A stretch of 64,000 bases of DNA, taken from contig JASANH010001053.1 of NCBI GenBank assembly GCA_030248295.1, forward strand, positions 124,001-188,000. Reading direction: 5' to 3'. This document shows positions 35,301 to 48,400 of this stretch, piece by piece. The notes under the pieces are model-generated. The model saw only the letters and a list, made by a program, of their open reading frames with translations, was not told the DNA's origin and searched no databases. The number at the start of each line of letters is the position of its first letter. Position 1 is the stretch's first letter. This stretch comes from Mesodorylaimus sp. YZB2_4 (taxonomy: Eukaryota > Nematoda > Enoplea > Dorylaimida > Dorylaimidae). The position numbers and the translations under genes were made by a program.

Positions 35301-38300
35301 GAAGAGGGTCAGTGGCGGCGGAATGTGCGCTCAATTGATGTACGACAGTATCCGCCTCCAATGGACGTTTCTTGGCCACGTTCGTCGACGCCTGATGTTG
35401 AGCCACGGCGGCCAGTTGACTCGCTGCATAAGCTTGAGCAGCCGCTGCCGCTTGCTAAATATGGGCATCGATTCGAAATAGAGAAAGTGTAAAGCGGGCG
35501 TGCAAAAAATCAAGGTTCCATATCCACATTGAGTAAAATCGAATTAAAAAACAAAGGAAGCCCCATCATTTGTCAGCCGCGTTGAAAAAATAAGGGCCAT
35601 AAATGTTTGGTTGTATCAGCAGGCATTAGTAGAGTACATAACGTTGAGAATAGCCCAGCGTAAAAATGTAGCATATTGGACGAGCCCGAGATAGGCGACA
35701 TAAACGAGTCCGCGCAGGACCAGAGTCAGAGTCACTCATATGAATATATAAATAACATAATAACGGCCAAGGCAGCACGACAACACACAAGCGAGGCCCA
35801 GCCGATATCCAAATATGTCCAATGATCAATCGATGCAGGTGATTAGGAGGGCAGCGTGTGTAGTGGCAAATGCGTGTGTCAATATAGAAATGCAGCCAGT
35901 CCAACCAGACCAGAGCGTAGCAGGTGTTTTGGCGAACGAGCATGAATGATTTTATTGAAATCGGTAGCGGCAGCGTAGGATGAATTCGGATTGAAAAGAA
36001 AAAACGAAAAGAACAGCGCATCAGCAATTTGTATAATCATAATTGAGTAAAAATTGTTTTATCCTTTTGATTATTTCGTGGTTTATAGATAGCAAGAGAA
36101 GCGGCTTTTAAGAGTAGCATGGATGCAGCTAGCCACAGGCTTTAAACACCACACGATTTGTACAATACACTTAGAGAGCAGCGCCCTTGTGCTAAGCTTA
36201 GATTGCCCCAGGCTGGTAGAATCTTCTGTGCACCCGTACGCTTTGTTATAGTCTCATCAATTCCTTATCAGTAGGCTTAAAACCATCAGTAACTTTATGC
36301 TACTCTACACCAAACCGGACTGCCATTAGTTATGTGACCACATTCAGACATCAGTGCAGTCAGTGTGAGATCAGACCCACCCCCAGTCTTCACTAGCGAA
36401 CACCGAAGCTTCAGGAAAGATGATGCAGTGCAAGTGAGGTAAAAAAGAAAGAAAAGGAAACTATTTGCTCACCATGGTAGCAGACGGAGCAGGCAAAGCA
36501 GCTGACGAAGTAGCCGCGGCTGAAGCGTGAGCATGTGCTGCTTGCATTTGCATGGGATTTCCAAGGAAATTCGAGGCGCCTTGCATGGGTTGCATGGCTA
36601 AGAGTTGTTGTTGTAATTGTTGTTGATAAGCCATCAAAAAGGCGGCCGTTGCGGCCGACTGTGAGTTCGGATCCGAATCGTTTCCATTCGTACTTGACCC
36701 ATTTATGGTGGCGACAGGAGTGGTTCGATGGTGCAATTGCGATGCTTGCATTTGCTGGCCCGTCGTGTTGGATTGTTGGGCGGCCAAACGAGCAGCCACA
36801 ACTGATAGTAAGTGAGGCGGTGGATGATAATAACGACACGGTTTATGCGTGCAAGCCCCGTCGCCACCTCCTTTTCTCACATAATCGATGCAAACCACCA
36901 CAGTCCCATCGTTGGCCCTTTCAACATCTGCTTTCGGATGAGCGTATTTGCATTCATTTTCGCCACGCTGACACGCTCCTCGACTGAATTCTCGACACAC
37001 CTAAGGTACGGAAGCAGGAAGCGTAAAATGAAAGCCGGAGAGCATTAGCCAAGGCCACACAACTTTGCCACTCTGAGGCGTGTGCAGCGACAGGGAAAGC
37101 CAAAATAGGCTTGTGCGTTTGGCAGTCCCGTGTGAACACGTGACGTCCCGCCCACTCTATCGAGCAAACCAAAAATGCTCGACCAAGCCGAAGACAAAGA
37201 GCCAAGCTACGCAAATTCTTTGCCAAGGCCAGCAACAGCGACAGTTGGCGGTGCAGAAATAGGGTAAGTCAGTACAGGCAAACCAGTGCAGGTAGGGATG
37301 CATGATGCAACCCCAGTGACCCCATTCCATCTGACCTTTACACTGTAGTTATTCAAAACCTGTTTTTTCCTTGCATATTCGCTGCGAGCCTCATATTTTG
37401 CCTCAAGCGCTATCTCCATCGCACTATTCGAAGCAGCAGTTTTCTTACCTCCACTCTGTCAACCCTAACAATGGCCGCCTTCTGCGCTTGTTGCACTGCG
37501 GCCGCGGATAACATGGAAACGGGCGAGGTGGCCGCACCGCTTGGCAATAATCCACCATACTAAAAAAGATAAAGACCTTTCAAAATTCAGCACATACTGC
37601 TAATCCCTGCTGGAACGAGTGGTGCGACCCTCTCTGGCCCATTTCACGCTCCCTTTGCTGATAAACAAATATTACATTAGGCTTTACTACCTTACACTGC
37701 GCATACGCGCCACTATTGTACTCGTGTGGGTGCATGTCCTGCATCGCCGACAAGTTTTATTAAAATGCGTGAATTGATATATAAAATTATTTAGGCCAAC
37801 AAATTATTCAGAGCGTATATTTTAGGTCGGGCCGCTTGTACCAACCCCACTCTCATTTGTCATTGAGTATTTGCTTGACAGACGTTGTCAAAATTGCTAA
37901 TGAGGACAAACATAAACTTGAATTATGGTACTTGGGAAAACGATCATATGATTTGTTGGATATTTAGAAGATTCGAAACGACAGTAAAGGAAGATCTGAT
38001 GCGTGCACCAGAGATGATGCGTAGGATGGGTTAAAATTAGTGCTGCTGGAGCTGATTGTTTTGGTGAACGCTTCACGACATTCCCAAAATGACATCGGGG
38101 CGAGGTGTCTGTTATTGGAAACACGATACCCGAGCCCTCTGACTTACCGTTCCCAAGGCGTCTTGAGATGCGGCGCTGATCAGACCAGGATAAACAGCCG
38201 CTGTGTTCAAGGCGTACGCGTACGGGCTGTAAGTGCCAATTGCACTGGGCACTAAAGCGGCTCCAGTTCCAGGCTAAAAATCGTTTAAAAAAATAATTTA

Positions 38301-39466
38301 TACTGAAAAATCGATAAATCGATAAAGTACTTACAACGGCTGCCGCGAACGGACTGAAATTAGTGAACTGACTGGAAGCAGCTGCGGCCGCGGCTGTGGC
38401 GGCACTCGATGGCAAAATCGAAGTGGCTTGAGCGACTTGCGTCATGTAATTCTTCAATGCCAGATTATTCCGCCCGTTGAGCAATAACTGATCTTTGAGA
38501 TGTTGCGGGGCGTGCAGAAATTTACATTTCGGATTGTCCCTGGTACATCGACCCTAAACTTGAAGGTGTGGTGAACTTGAGATGAAGTGGAAGGGATCAG
38601 AAACGGCCCGTGGATCAGTTGGACCTCCTCAGTCGATGAATGAGTAATGAGGGTCAAGCCACGATTAGAGTGGCGCAGCTGAGGTACAGGGCACGACTCT
38701 AGCGGACCCCCATGTTCAGCTTTGTCTCCCCGACAGACTGACCCAAGCAGGATGTGTGGTTCTGAGCAGAAGATTCAGGGACACAGGTTTTGGCTTCATT
38801 TTCAGGGCAGGATCAGATACCAGACAGAAGTAGACCCCTCGCGGACTCGTAAGTAGGGTCGAGGAGGGACCTTAATGGATAACTGACCTTGAGATGATCA
38901 TAGCACGCCGTCACTCTTCCATTTTGTACGTCGACGTGCGGGGGCGGATGAGCGAATTTGCATTCTTGCTCGCTTCGACTGCATTGTCCTCGTTGAAACT
39001 CTCGGCATACCTCGACTTGCAACCATCGCGAATCCTTAACGTTCATCATGCTAGTATTGATCAATGCCATATTGGGATCGAGTTTGGGCCCACGCAACTG
39101 CGGCTGTGCAGAAATCTGCGCGGGATTCACGCCAAGTGTAGGAGGTACGACACGACGGGTCAAAAAGGCCGCAGCGCTCGCTTGTTGCTGCTGCTGCTGG
39201 GCAAAATTCAAAAAAGGTAACAGAGAAGTAGAAGAATTCGAAGAAGCGGCCAATGACTGATAAAGTAACAATTGCTGATTTATCAACTTTGATTGATCGC
39301 CACTCGCCGAATCGTACGAGCAGCAATCGGACGCGCCCGACGCTGTTGGCGAATTAGAATCGGATACTCCCGCTGTAGGTACTATTGAAGACGATGAAGC
39401 GTTACTCGTGTCTGCAATACTCGCGGCCGTCGACGTGTGCGTGATGATACCGTTTTCGTCGTACAT
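32390..39466 (-). CDS. mbl: muscleblind-family RNA-binding protein with six CCCH zinc fingers
   Basis: Ten exons: 39466-38888, 38553-38335, 38273-38148, 37559-37449, 37000-36473, 35454-35287, 34967-34799, 34537-34254, 33752-33668 and 32958-32390; 2838 nt, 945 residues. Finger 1 (154-173, CREFQRGQC) and finger 2 (188-207, CYDHLKGRC) lead into [18 protein letters not shown], a muscleblind hallmark. [21 protein letters not shown] exon junction opens pair two: finger 3 (347-366) and finger 4 (382-404, with five extra residues between its first cysteines). KKRPLE (549-554) matches the known nuclear-localisation motif. Fingers 5 (736-753) and 6 (770-787) are CX7CX4CX3H. Ala/Gln/Ser-rich linkers separate the pairs. 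Muscleblind proteins bind YGCY-type RNA and regulate alternative splicing. Known members have two or four fingers and are shorter. The start codon is provisional: an open frame continues a few codons upstream (CEGYARTM) before a stop. Confidence 0.93.
33220..33300. repeat. GATC/ATCGAT palindromic simple repeat
   Basis: In the last intron of muscleblind the units ATCGATTGATCGATCGAT, TTGATCGATCGG and CTGATCGATCGC follow each other. This is a short simple repeat with many self-complementary words. Confidence 0.7.
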
Positions 39467-42400
39467 AGTACGAGCATAGCCCTCACACTCTAACCAATAT
39501 CCAACCTACGGCGATTATCGTAAGTCTTTCAGAAAAAAGTTCTTTTCCCCGAAAAATTAATATTTTACGCAAAAAACAGCCGAAGTTTCTTTGCTTCTAT
39601 TGCAAGCAGTTTCGGCCCACCTCCGAAGCACGACAAACAATAAGCGGCCAACCAACTAAGCTTGCTAATATTAGCTTTCAGTTTTTTCCAATGATATCAG
39701 TTTCGACCAAAAACTGTTCCGCTCGTCGCCGAATAAGGTAAAGCGTGTGCGAGAGCTGAGTAGGGTATATGGCCCTTGTACTGGCAGCCAGCGGTGTCTG
39801 CTTGCTCGATCAGGCTATGCCTAGTATTACAGATGGCGATGTATACAAATAGTAATAGCGCAAAAAGGCGGGCGGCCAATAATAAAAGCACAAGCCAGCA
39901 ACCTGAAAAAACAATCAATGCTGCACTAAGATAGAACAGAAAACAAAAACAGACTCCATCCAGAAGTAGACGCTGGCCCTCGGCTAGGTCTAATACCATA
40001 TAAGCACGCCGTTTGTAAAGTTATCTAAGCTAGCTAACTGAAAAGCCCATTTTCGCTACCAATCCCCTCTCAATAATAAGAATTTAGAAGAAAAAGCACG
40101 TCGTTTTAGATATTTATACTCGGCACATCTAAGCATACAAGCTTCGGCTGCTTTATCGCATGCATATACACAGTTGGCCAGCGAAAGGAAAATAACGCCC
40201 CGGCATAAGTTTACACATTGACCGCGGTCTACAGGCCAAAGCTCGATGGCAACACCAGAAAACATAGACGGTGTCCTCGTCCGGGTGGACCGATAGGTTG
40301 CCCCGGGATCCACCTAGGTTCAAGTTGAAATCACAACTTTGACTAATAACCGCGCGAGCAATGCCTTTTTCGGGCAACCAGGCGTGTCACACGATGATGA
40401 GACAGTTGCGAGTAGGAGATCGTCCCGTAACAATAGGAAAGTATCATGGGCACGAAACTGGGATGAAGATGAGATGGGAATAGCCCAATTCTTGACCAAA
40501 TACGACCTTTCGCATATGCACCCGAACAATAGTCGTACGCCCCAGTGCCATTTCCTGACCCCCTATTCACTAATAATAGACCAACCGTGCTCTTTTCACT
40601 CATAATATCCTTATCACACCGACCCTCCGCAGACTTCATACCTACTGATAAGCCAACTCTTATCACTGCGCGCCGCACGACTCGGACTCGTAGTCGAGAG
40701 AAAAGTAAAGAAACACCCCGTCTGTGGACTCGACCGAAACGAAGGATAGAGGAATGGAAGAAAGAATAGTAATCGCGAAAAAAGTGGTTGCACGGATTGA
40801 AGCATTCATGAACAATAATTACAGGAAATATGTTTTGGGCAATAACAAGGCGCGAGAGTTAGGATCAGTGTTTCCGCAATTATGCTCGTATTGGTAGGCA
40901 ATATTCGCGAAAAGTTTCTCGTTTCGTCCGTCCGTCCGAGTGTCGCGCACCGCCAAATATCGAGGTCAGTGGGTCTATACTGCCAAAGTAATTTTCTATA
41001 AAAACCTGGCCTCTCGACACGACTCCATCGACTAGATAGTATTGAAAAACCAGAGCGAAGAGCGCCATTCGCCTCGGGCCATAAATCCAAAATTTCGACA
41101 TTGTCACTTTTGTGGACGATGGACGAATGAATTCCACCAACTCGCCCTCCCCCTGCTCGATGGACGTTACAACGAAGGCGATGCTTCGGCGCGGAACTGA
41201 TATAAAAACTTGTCCTCTCGAAAAACGATGCATCACCTTAATCGCTGTACCAAATCGCAAAATTGGAAATCTTTTGATTCGCCCAACGTCAATTTTCTGC
41301 TCGAATGGACAGGAAAGACTGTTCTTACACACAACTTTCCCCTATTTACTTTTTTAACCGTCAAATTAGACTCGTAGTTAAACTTGAATCAACCAGACCT
41401 TTCCTCTCTAACCAAGTTTGCTTATGGTGAGTTGACGAAGGCAAGTTGCACATGGACTAATAAGCCTAGACTGAGTCAGATCAGCACTCAAAGTCGCGCA
41501 GGTCAGCCCATGAATTCCAATCAGACACGCAGACAAAGTCATATCTTCGCCCATCCCGACAACGACTCGGCCAAATCCCGCCAGAAACACGGCTGACATT
41601 AGACTATTTCCATCCAAGCAAGGCTATTATCAAACAGCAGCTTACTGTAAGCGCATTTTCAAGGTCGTTTAGCCGCGAGAAAGAAATTGCGTCAATCGGG
41701 GCTCGAATGGTAAAATATGGGCAGAGACCGAGGGAGAAACAAGAGCCATGACTAGAATTTTTCGTTTGCCTCTCATTCACTTGCCCATAAACAAAAACCT
41801 ACATTCCCAAGGAGATATAGAAGACGAAAAAGGGTAATCGCGTTTGTGTCGGCTTTCATCAGCATGTAAATTGTGAAATGCTTGAAAGGCAGACGCTAAC
41901 GATCTGCTCATTTCATTTCCAGCCCATTCTCCCCTGATGACTAGACCATGCTACCGACCCATTAGTATTAGCCAACCGAAAATGACCTGCACCGAGCACT
42001 GCCCCCTTATGATCCCATTACCAAGCTTACCCCACCAAACTAAATTTCATCAAGGCATAGTCGAATTTATCGTTGCCTTCCTTGTCTTCAAATAATTCGA
42101 CCCACATTACGAGCAAAAAAGATCCAGACAACACAAACTACAGTAAGCCACCATTACTTTCGGCAAAATAACTGAAGACACTACGAGCAAATACTTGCTA
42201 AAAAATAAAGCTAGGGATTCAAAAAATTTAAAATTTTTGCAATTAATACCGATTTCTTGTGGAAAAAATAGAAAAATTCTGGATAGAAATTCAAAGTTTA
42301 AAAATAAATATCTAGAATACGGGATCAGAGCAAGATCAAAACAAAGCTAGCATCAAGAATACAAATATTATGCAATAAGAGGCTGCCTATGATATAGACC

Positions 42401-45400
42401 CATTTCAAAAAGCCACCACCGAGCCAGTCTACCAGGCCCGATTGCTAAAGGGAACACGAGTAAGCAACTGGCGCGAGTCAGGTGCTGCTTTTCTCACTTG
42501 CGACTGGCAAGACGCTTCGACTGACTCAGTTAGCTGCGAAGTTGTATTTTGATGAATGAACTCGACCAATTCTAAACCTCCCAATCCAAAACCCAACCAT
42601 CAAACCACGACTTGCGAAAAGCCGAGAAGCTAAGGATTCAAAAATTAGCTGCAACCATCCAATAATTCTTAGGACTAAGCTTATTGGAGGAAAAGTATGA
42701 GAAATTACGTCTTTTTTTCCAAAACTTTAAAAAATTTCTCATCGTTTTATGAAATAAGCTACCTAGCTTACACCAATGACTGCTCGCAAGCACGTACTGC
42801 GGGAGCGAGGAGCTGGTTGCGGAACAAGCTTACCACGTGCCGACTACGAACATGGCCTGCGGCGAGCAGAACGTCCCGTTTTTCAGCTAGCCGTAAAACA
42901 GGGTGACTGGCACTGTGCGCATGCCGTCCGCTAATGCAGCTGCATGGAGTCTGGTTTCAACTGGGATCTTCCGAGGGACCGTAACAGGGTTGACGATTCA
43001 AGGTGGCCACTTTCAAATTTTGGTGGGGTGAGGCAGGAATGAGCGAGACCTGAATGGGATGAGGAAGGGAAGGCTCCCGAAAGTGGGGTCCGCTTGAGCG
43101 GGGATAAAGAATCAAAAAGGGACCAGAGCTCGACAAGGTTTCTGATCAAGCCGAACAAAGTCAGTGAATAAACAAGCGCTGTGCGACGAAGCAGAAAGTC
43201 CGAGTTCCATTTGAATACAAACTGGGACACCCTCGAATGTCCAATTTTAGTTCCCTAATTCCACTGACTCGATTCCGCATTCGCACTCGCCCGAGTTGGC
43301 ACGAGTCGAGTGTCAGCTTTACGTAATAGCTATTCACAATTTTGTCACCTGTTCGAAATGGAGTCAACCTTTTGCACGCTCGTTGCCAACCAATACATTG
43401 GTGAATAGTTGGTCTGACTAACGAACTTAGTCTCCGGCGAGGCTGGTCTAGCACCCGGCTGGGCGGCCTTTCAAAATGACACCCATCGGGCCTGCTCTAA
43501 CATCCTTTACTTACGATTGGGCACTTTTTAAAATGTCGACAATATTCACACCTTGTCCACGAAAATTCTTACTCGCTCCATTTGCACAACGACGAAGCGT
43601 GTGCACTTTAGAATCGAGGCGCGAGCAAACTAGCCCTCACTCGAAGCCAGTGAGTGAAAACGGGTTAAGTAAATGTTTAATTTCTAAACGCGTCCTCAAC
43701 GCGTGCCTTACCTCAAATGTAAACCCGGACCAACACCTCACAAACTTACCAATATCCACAGTTTTCACACTTTTCCATAACGACGTCACCACATCCACCC
43801 GCCTGCCATCTCACCTTGAATCCATGCGCAACCCCATTCTCCTATGTCAACAGTCGACTGAGCAAAATACTAGCTAGTTTTCCATAGTTGAGCCAAAAAC
43901 CATGAAAATGGCAAAAGCAGGAGAAAAGGCCACGCTGGCAGTCTCTGCCCCCCCCCCTCCCCGATGCTACTAGGAAGACTGAACCCTCCTTTCTTAATTA
44001 AGGCCAAACCAATCCTAATCACCGCCCTTCTCACTCGACCAAACCTTGAACCACAAATAAAACGAGCGGATTCGCAGTGAAATGAGATCAAAGCGAAAAT
44101 TGTGATTTGAGATTAGCCTTTTCAAGATTGGAGACCGATTGAGTCACTTCTAAATTGTAATTTCGAAAAAGCCCTCCTCACGATTGTCTGCCATTACGAA
44201 ATTGGAGTAGTCTAGAAATCCAAAATTAGACTGGCCAGAAAAATTCGGAATGTCGAAAAGTTAACCAAATTAGGTTGAAACGGGCCTGAGAACAAAAAAT
44301 GTAATCAAGCGGAAATCACATAACAATTGGATTTGAAGTTACTGTTCTAATTTACAGATCAGCAGGCTGAATTTCTCAGTTAAAAATCACAGAAAAAGGA
44401 ATAGAATCTGGAGAACGCTAAAATAGGGGATAAAAGACCGAAGAAAGAATGAATCTGCAGGTGTACCTCCCTTTCGTGAAAATTAGCATTGACAACTGAG
44501 AGAGACAGGCCAAGCAACTTCCGACCTCCACAAAACAGAAACATTGAACTAGCAACTTGCACTGATTTCCCCACCCACTCATCCTCTTCCGACATCTAAC
44601 AGCTCTAAGGAGCGAGTGGTAAGGACAAGACAAGACCCTACTTCCTTCTATTCTAACTCGGAAGAAGGGCAGATCTGTGCTTGTAGCTTTTATCAACCCC
44701 GTAGCGCCCAATGTTTTAGGCGAAGTGATTTATGACCGTGCCATTCGCTTTACGCCTAGACCCTAACGAAAAAGCTAGGGCGAGAGTGTTGGTGGTATGA
44801 AGGAGGGAGGATGGTTATGGTGCAATCCCCAAGCTAACCAAGCTGGCCAAAACTATCCAAAGCAATGGCTTGTCATCGGAAGACATTCAGTTGCTGGGCG
44901 ATTGATAGCCTATTTTTGCAGCTAATAAATGACTCGGTCTTACCGTTAACGCGTTCAGGGAGACCCTTGGAAGCTGAGTGCCAAAAAAACGTCCTCGTTT
45001 AGAATATGGACTCTCCTTTTTTCAGTCGCTGAAAATTTGTAAAGAATGGAAAGAGGCAAGGAAAAATGGAAGAGACAGCTCAAAGAAAGCTAATGTAACT
45101 TATCAATTATCAGTAAAACCTGTCCTTTTATTGTCAGTATCTGGTTTTTATTTGTTAAATGTCCATTAGAATCGTGAGATCAACGAGAGCCTAGGCAGAG
45201 TGTGTGGGCTAAAGAAAGACCCGCCACGATTTTGATCAGTTCTGCAAAAATTAAGCCTTCCATTGTACCCAACACTAAAAACCAAAAAGTGAGCTTTGAT
45301 CGGGATTCGAAGTTGGCAGAAAAACCATAGCTCTTATCACTTTTGGTCTGATGATTTATCGGCAAGAAAAAGTCTAAGGTTTTTATCAGATTTTTGTCCA

Positions 45401-48400
45401 GTGGCATCATGATCCCAAGCAAAGCCTAATCCAAGACACAGCACGGACTGCCAATTATGCAAATCTTGACAAGGTCGCTAATCGATATTTGGAATCACAA
45501 AGTCGGCCAGCCCTAAGTTTTGATAAATCTATGGCCCCAATCGAGGCTCCTTTATGGCAGAACGGGCGCATGGCCCGAGGGACGATAGGTCTAAGGCATA
45601 GCAACCGTCACGTTTTATTATTGGTTCAGGCAATACAATGGCAGATGGCGCGGAAACGAAGAGCATATTTGTTGGCAAGCACATCCTCGCGCGTGATATA
45701 CATTGGTAAAAAATAATAAATTTCGAAAATTTTTAAACATCCCCCCCATTACCTATCCGAGCCAAGCCAATCGTGGTTCGAGCAACTCGTCGAAAGACCC
45801 GAACGTACCGAAAATGGGAAAAGGGTAGAATATGGTAGGAGAAACCAATGAACAATGGGCGCGTCTGTCACCGCTCGCTCGGCGAAACCATGCGTATAGA
45901 ATAGAGTTTCACAAAGGCCATGTAGAAACATGGGCGCGCATTGGGAACAGGCCTTACGAAACTTGGCCAAGAGAATAGAACGCGAGTCGAAATTTTCAAC
46001 CGGACCGACAACGACGACGAAACAGGTTCGCTCATGCGAACGACATTATTTCGACGTTCCCACTCACTCCTTCTCGCCCCACAACGGCGAAGACGCCAAG
46101 TGGCGAAACACTAATGCAACTCCGGAATACCGCCTATTCGCCCAGAGGAAGTCGGATTGCAGGCACAGGCCTTATCACTGGCCCAATGATTGCCAGAGCG
46201 GCCATGCAGAAATTCCCACCACCAAGGGCAAGCGATGATAAGCAAGCCACAGAAAGTGATATAATAATACCATATCGCTGATGAAAGGAACCGCAGTAAA
46301 TTACATGACAAGAACCTTATCACCTTATCATTTGTCACTGTTAACGAGAATTCTATGCCCGCGCCAGGTGAAACACTGATAAACGGAGCCGATACGAGCC
46401 CCATCAAAATGATATGAGCCCGCCAGATTTTCTTGATCAACCGCAACAAAGTCAGTGTTCTGCTTCGAACTTATCACCAACATCACTGATAAGGAATCTT
46501 CTGCATCGACCTAGCGCTTATTCTATGAATTTAGGAATATGGTACTGCGATTTTAGATTTCCTAACTTGTTTCCCTGTAAACTTCCAGAAATCTACTCAC
46601 AATGAAGAAAAATCCAGCATCGACCATTCTTCCAGTGCTCTCGTGAATAATCAGTATGTTCCCGCGTGATCATTCGGCCATTTTCCAAGACTCTGCCGCC
46701 TGGACCTTCTCAACTGCGAGTACTCCCGACCACATTTCCTACCTATGCATTCCAGTGGTAGCCGGGGGCCAGTCGGATATCAAATCGGTCCCTAGTCAGC
46801 ATGCGAAAGTGCCTTTTTGGCTTTTGCTTATCTATTCGTAACCGAAACGAGAAATTCCCAAACCACGAGCACGAGCGTGTTTAAAGAACGAGCTAATGTC
46901 AAAGGCGCAAAAGCGAAAGAGATAGGGCGAATGTCAGTGAAAAATGCCTCGCCATCGTTCACCCGGGAGACTGAGTGCACGGGCCTCCCAGCCCTAATCT
47001 AACATGGCGCTCGTATAACCAACGTATTGTGGTTACATAAAAACATCCCGAACCCATCAGAGCCCTTTCCGTTTTCCAAATGGATCCAAATGCTGGAATA
47101 CAAACAACGAATCAGATCCCAACACCCAACCGCAGTCCAAATCCAAAACCCGACACTCGGCTATCGTAAATTCCAAAAACAACAAACGGAACTGGGTCCT
47201 GGGGCCTAAAGTGAACCAACACCCACCCAAAACCTATTTCGATAATAGGTTTCCACGTTTCGCTTCCTTCCTCCCTTTCGTTGTTGGCCGAGGACCCCGA
47301 GAGAGCGAAAAGCCAAAACGGCCAGCGCACGTAAAACAACAATTCCTTCTATTTTCTTTTATCCAGTACGCTCTCGCTATCATCATCATCCGGCCAGGCA
47401 GTGGAGACGATGAGCATGAGTCCCTCGGTGACTGTTCCAAATTACCTCTTCCAACCACCCCCTCGTCAAGAAAAGGCGCCACAACGAGATAGAATTATCG
47501 AACCAGCCTGTTGGCCCCAGTCGATGAGCATAAATGGCTGTGCTCATTGAACACAGTAAACACAAATATTCTCATTTATGCATAGCAAGCTTAGCTGGCT
47601 GGCCGAAGTGATCATCGAAAATGAGCTGGCAGTGTTGTAGAATCGATCCCCTCGCCTCCTACGCTCTCAATACTCGAGACTGGGAAAAATTTTGAGACAG
47701 AAGCGTAAAAACAATTTGGCTCGTTTGGTCAATTTATACTACGGCTGTCTTCCATTCGCCTTCGCCCGCCTCCAATCAAGGCTAGTCGGCGAGGAGGAAG
47801 AAGCGGCGCGGAGCAACGGGGCACCGGAATCAAGTGGATTGATAGAATCAGAATGCAAACAAAGACCCTAACGACCACCAACAGACCTCCCCACCGGTTC
47901 AATACAATTCTCAGCCAGGCCCATGGACCAGCTTAAATGGCTTTCAGAGAATGGCGAGCAGCTGGAAAAGCTCAACAGAAACACAAACGATGCTGTCTCG
48001 GCTCGCGCATCGATCACATAAGGAGCGGGTCATCGAATATGCACTTTTCAATACATGAGCCGACACTGATCAAATAATGTTCTGCCTTTCTATTATTTCA
48101 CATCCTACTTCGACAACACGTCTTATCAATTTTTTAGATCTCTTTTTTCCAATCCATCATTTTTGACAGGCGCCATTTTATGCATCTTGTACACGCCAAA
48201 TCACTAGGTTGGTGTAAAGAGGGCGCAGACCAGTGGCGGGGGCGGATAGCAAGGCATTGGACAAATAGAATGACTGCAGAACCAAGTATTATAGCACTCA
48301 TTTCGAAAGGGTCACGAGCAACGCGCTGCGGGGAATTTGGGGGATTTGATAACCAAATTGTGATTTCTGCACCCCGATACACCTACAATTGATTTCGCAA

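Noticed and set aside
40880-41332. 150-codon minus-strand frame with two SRGQVFI segments
   Set aside because: The start is not ATG, there is no splice support and no recognised family; the short internal duplication alone is not enough to call a gene.
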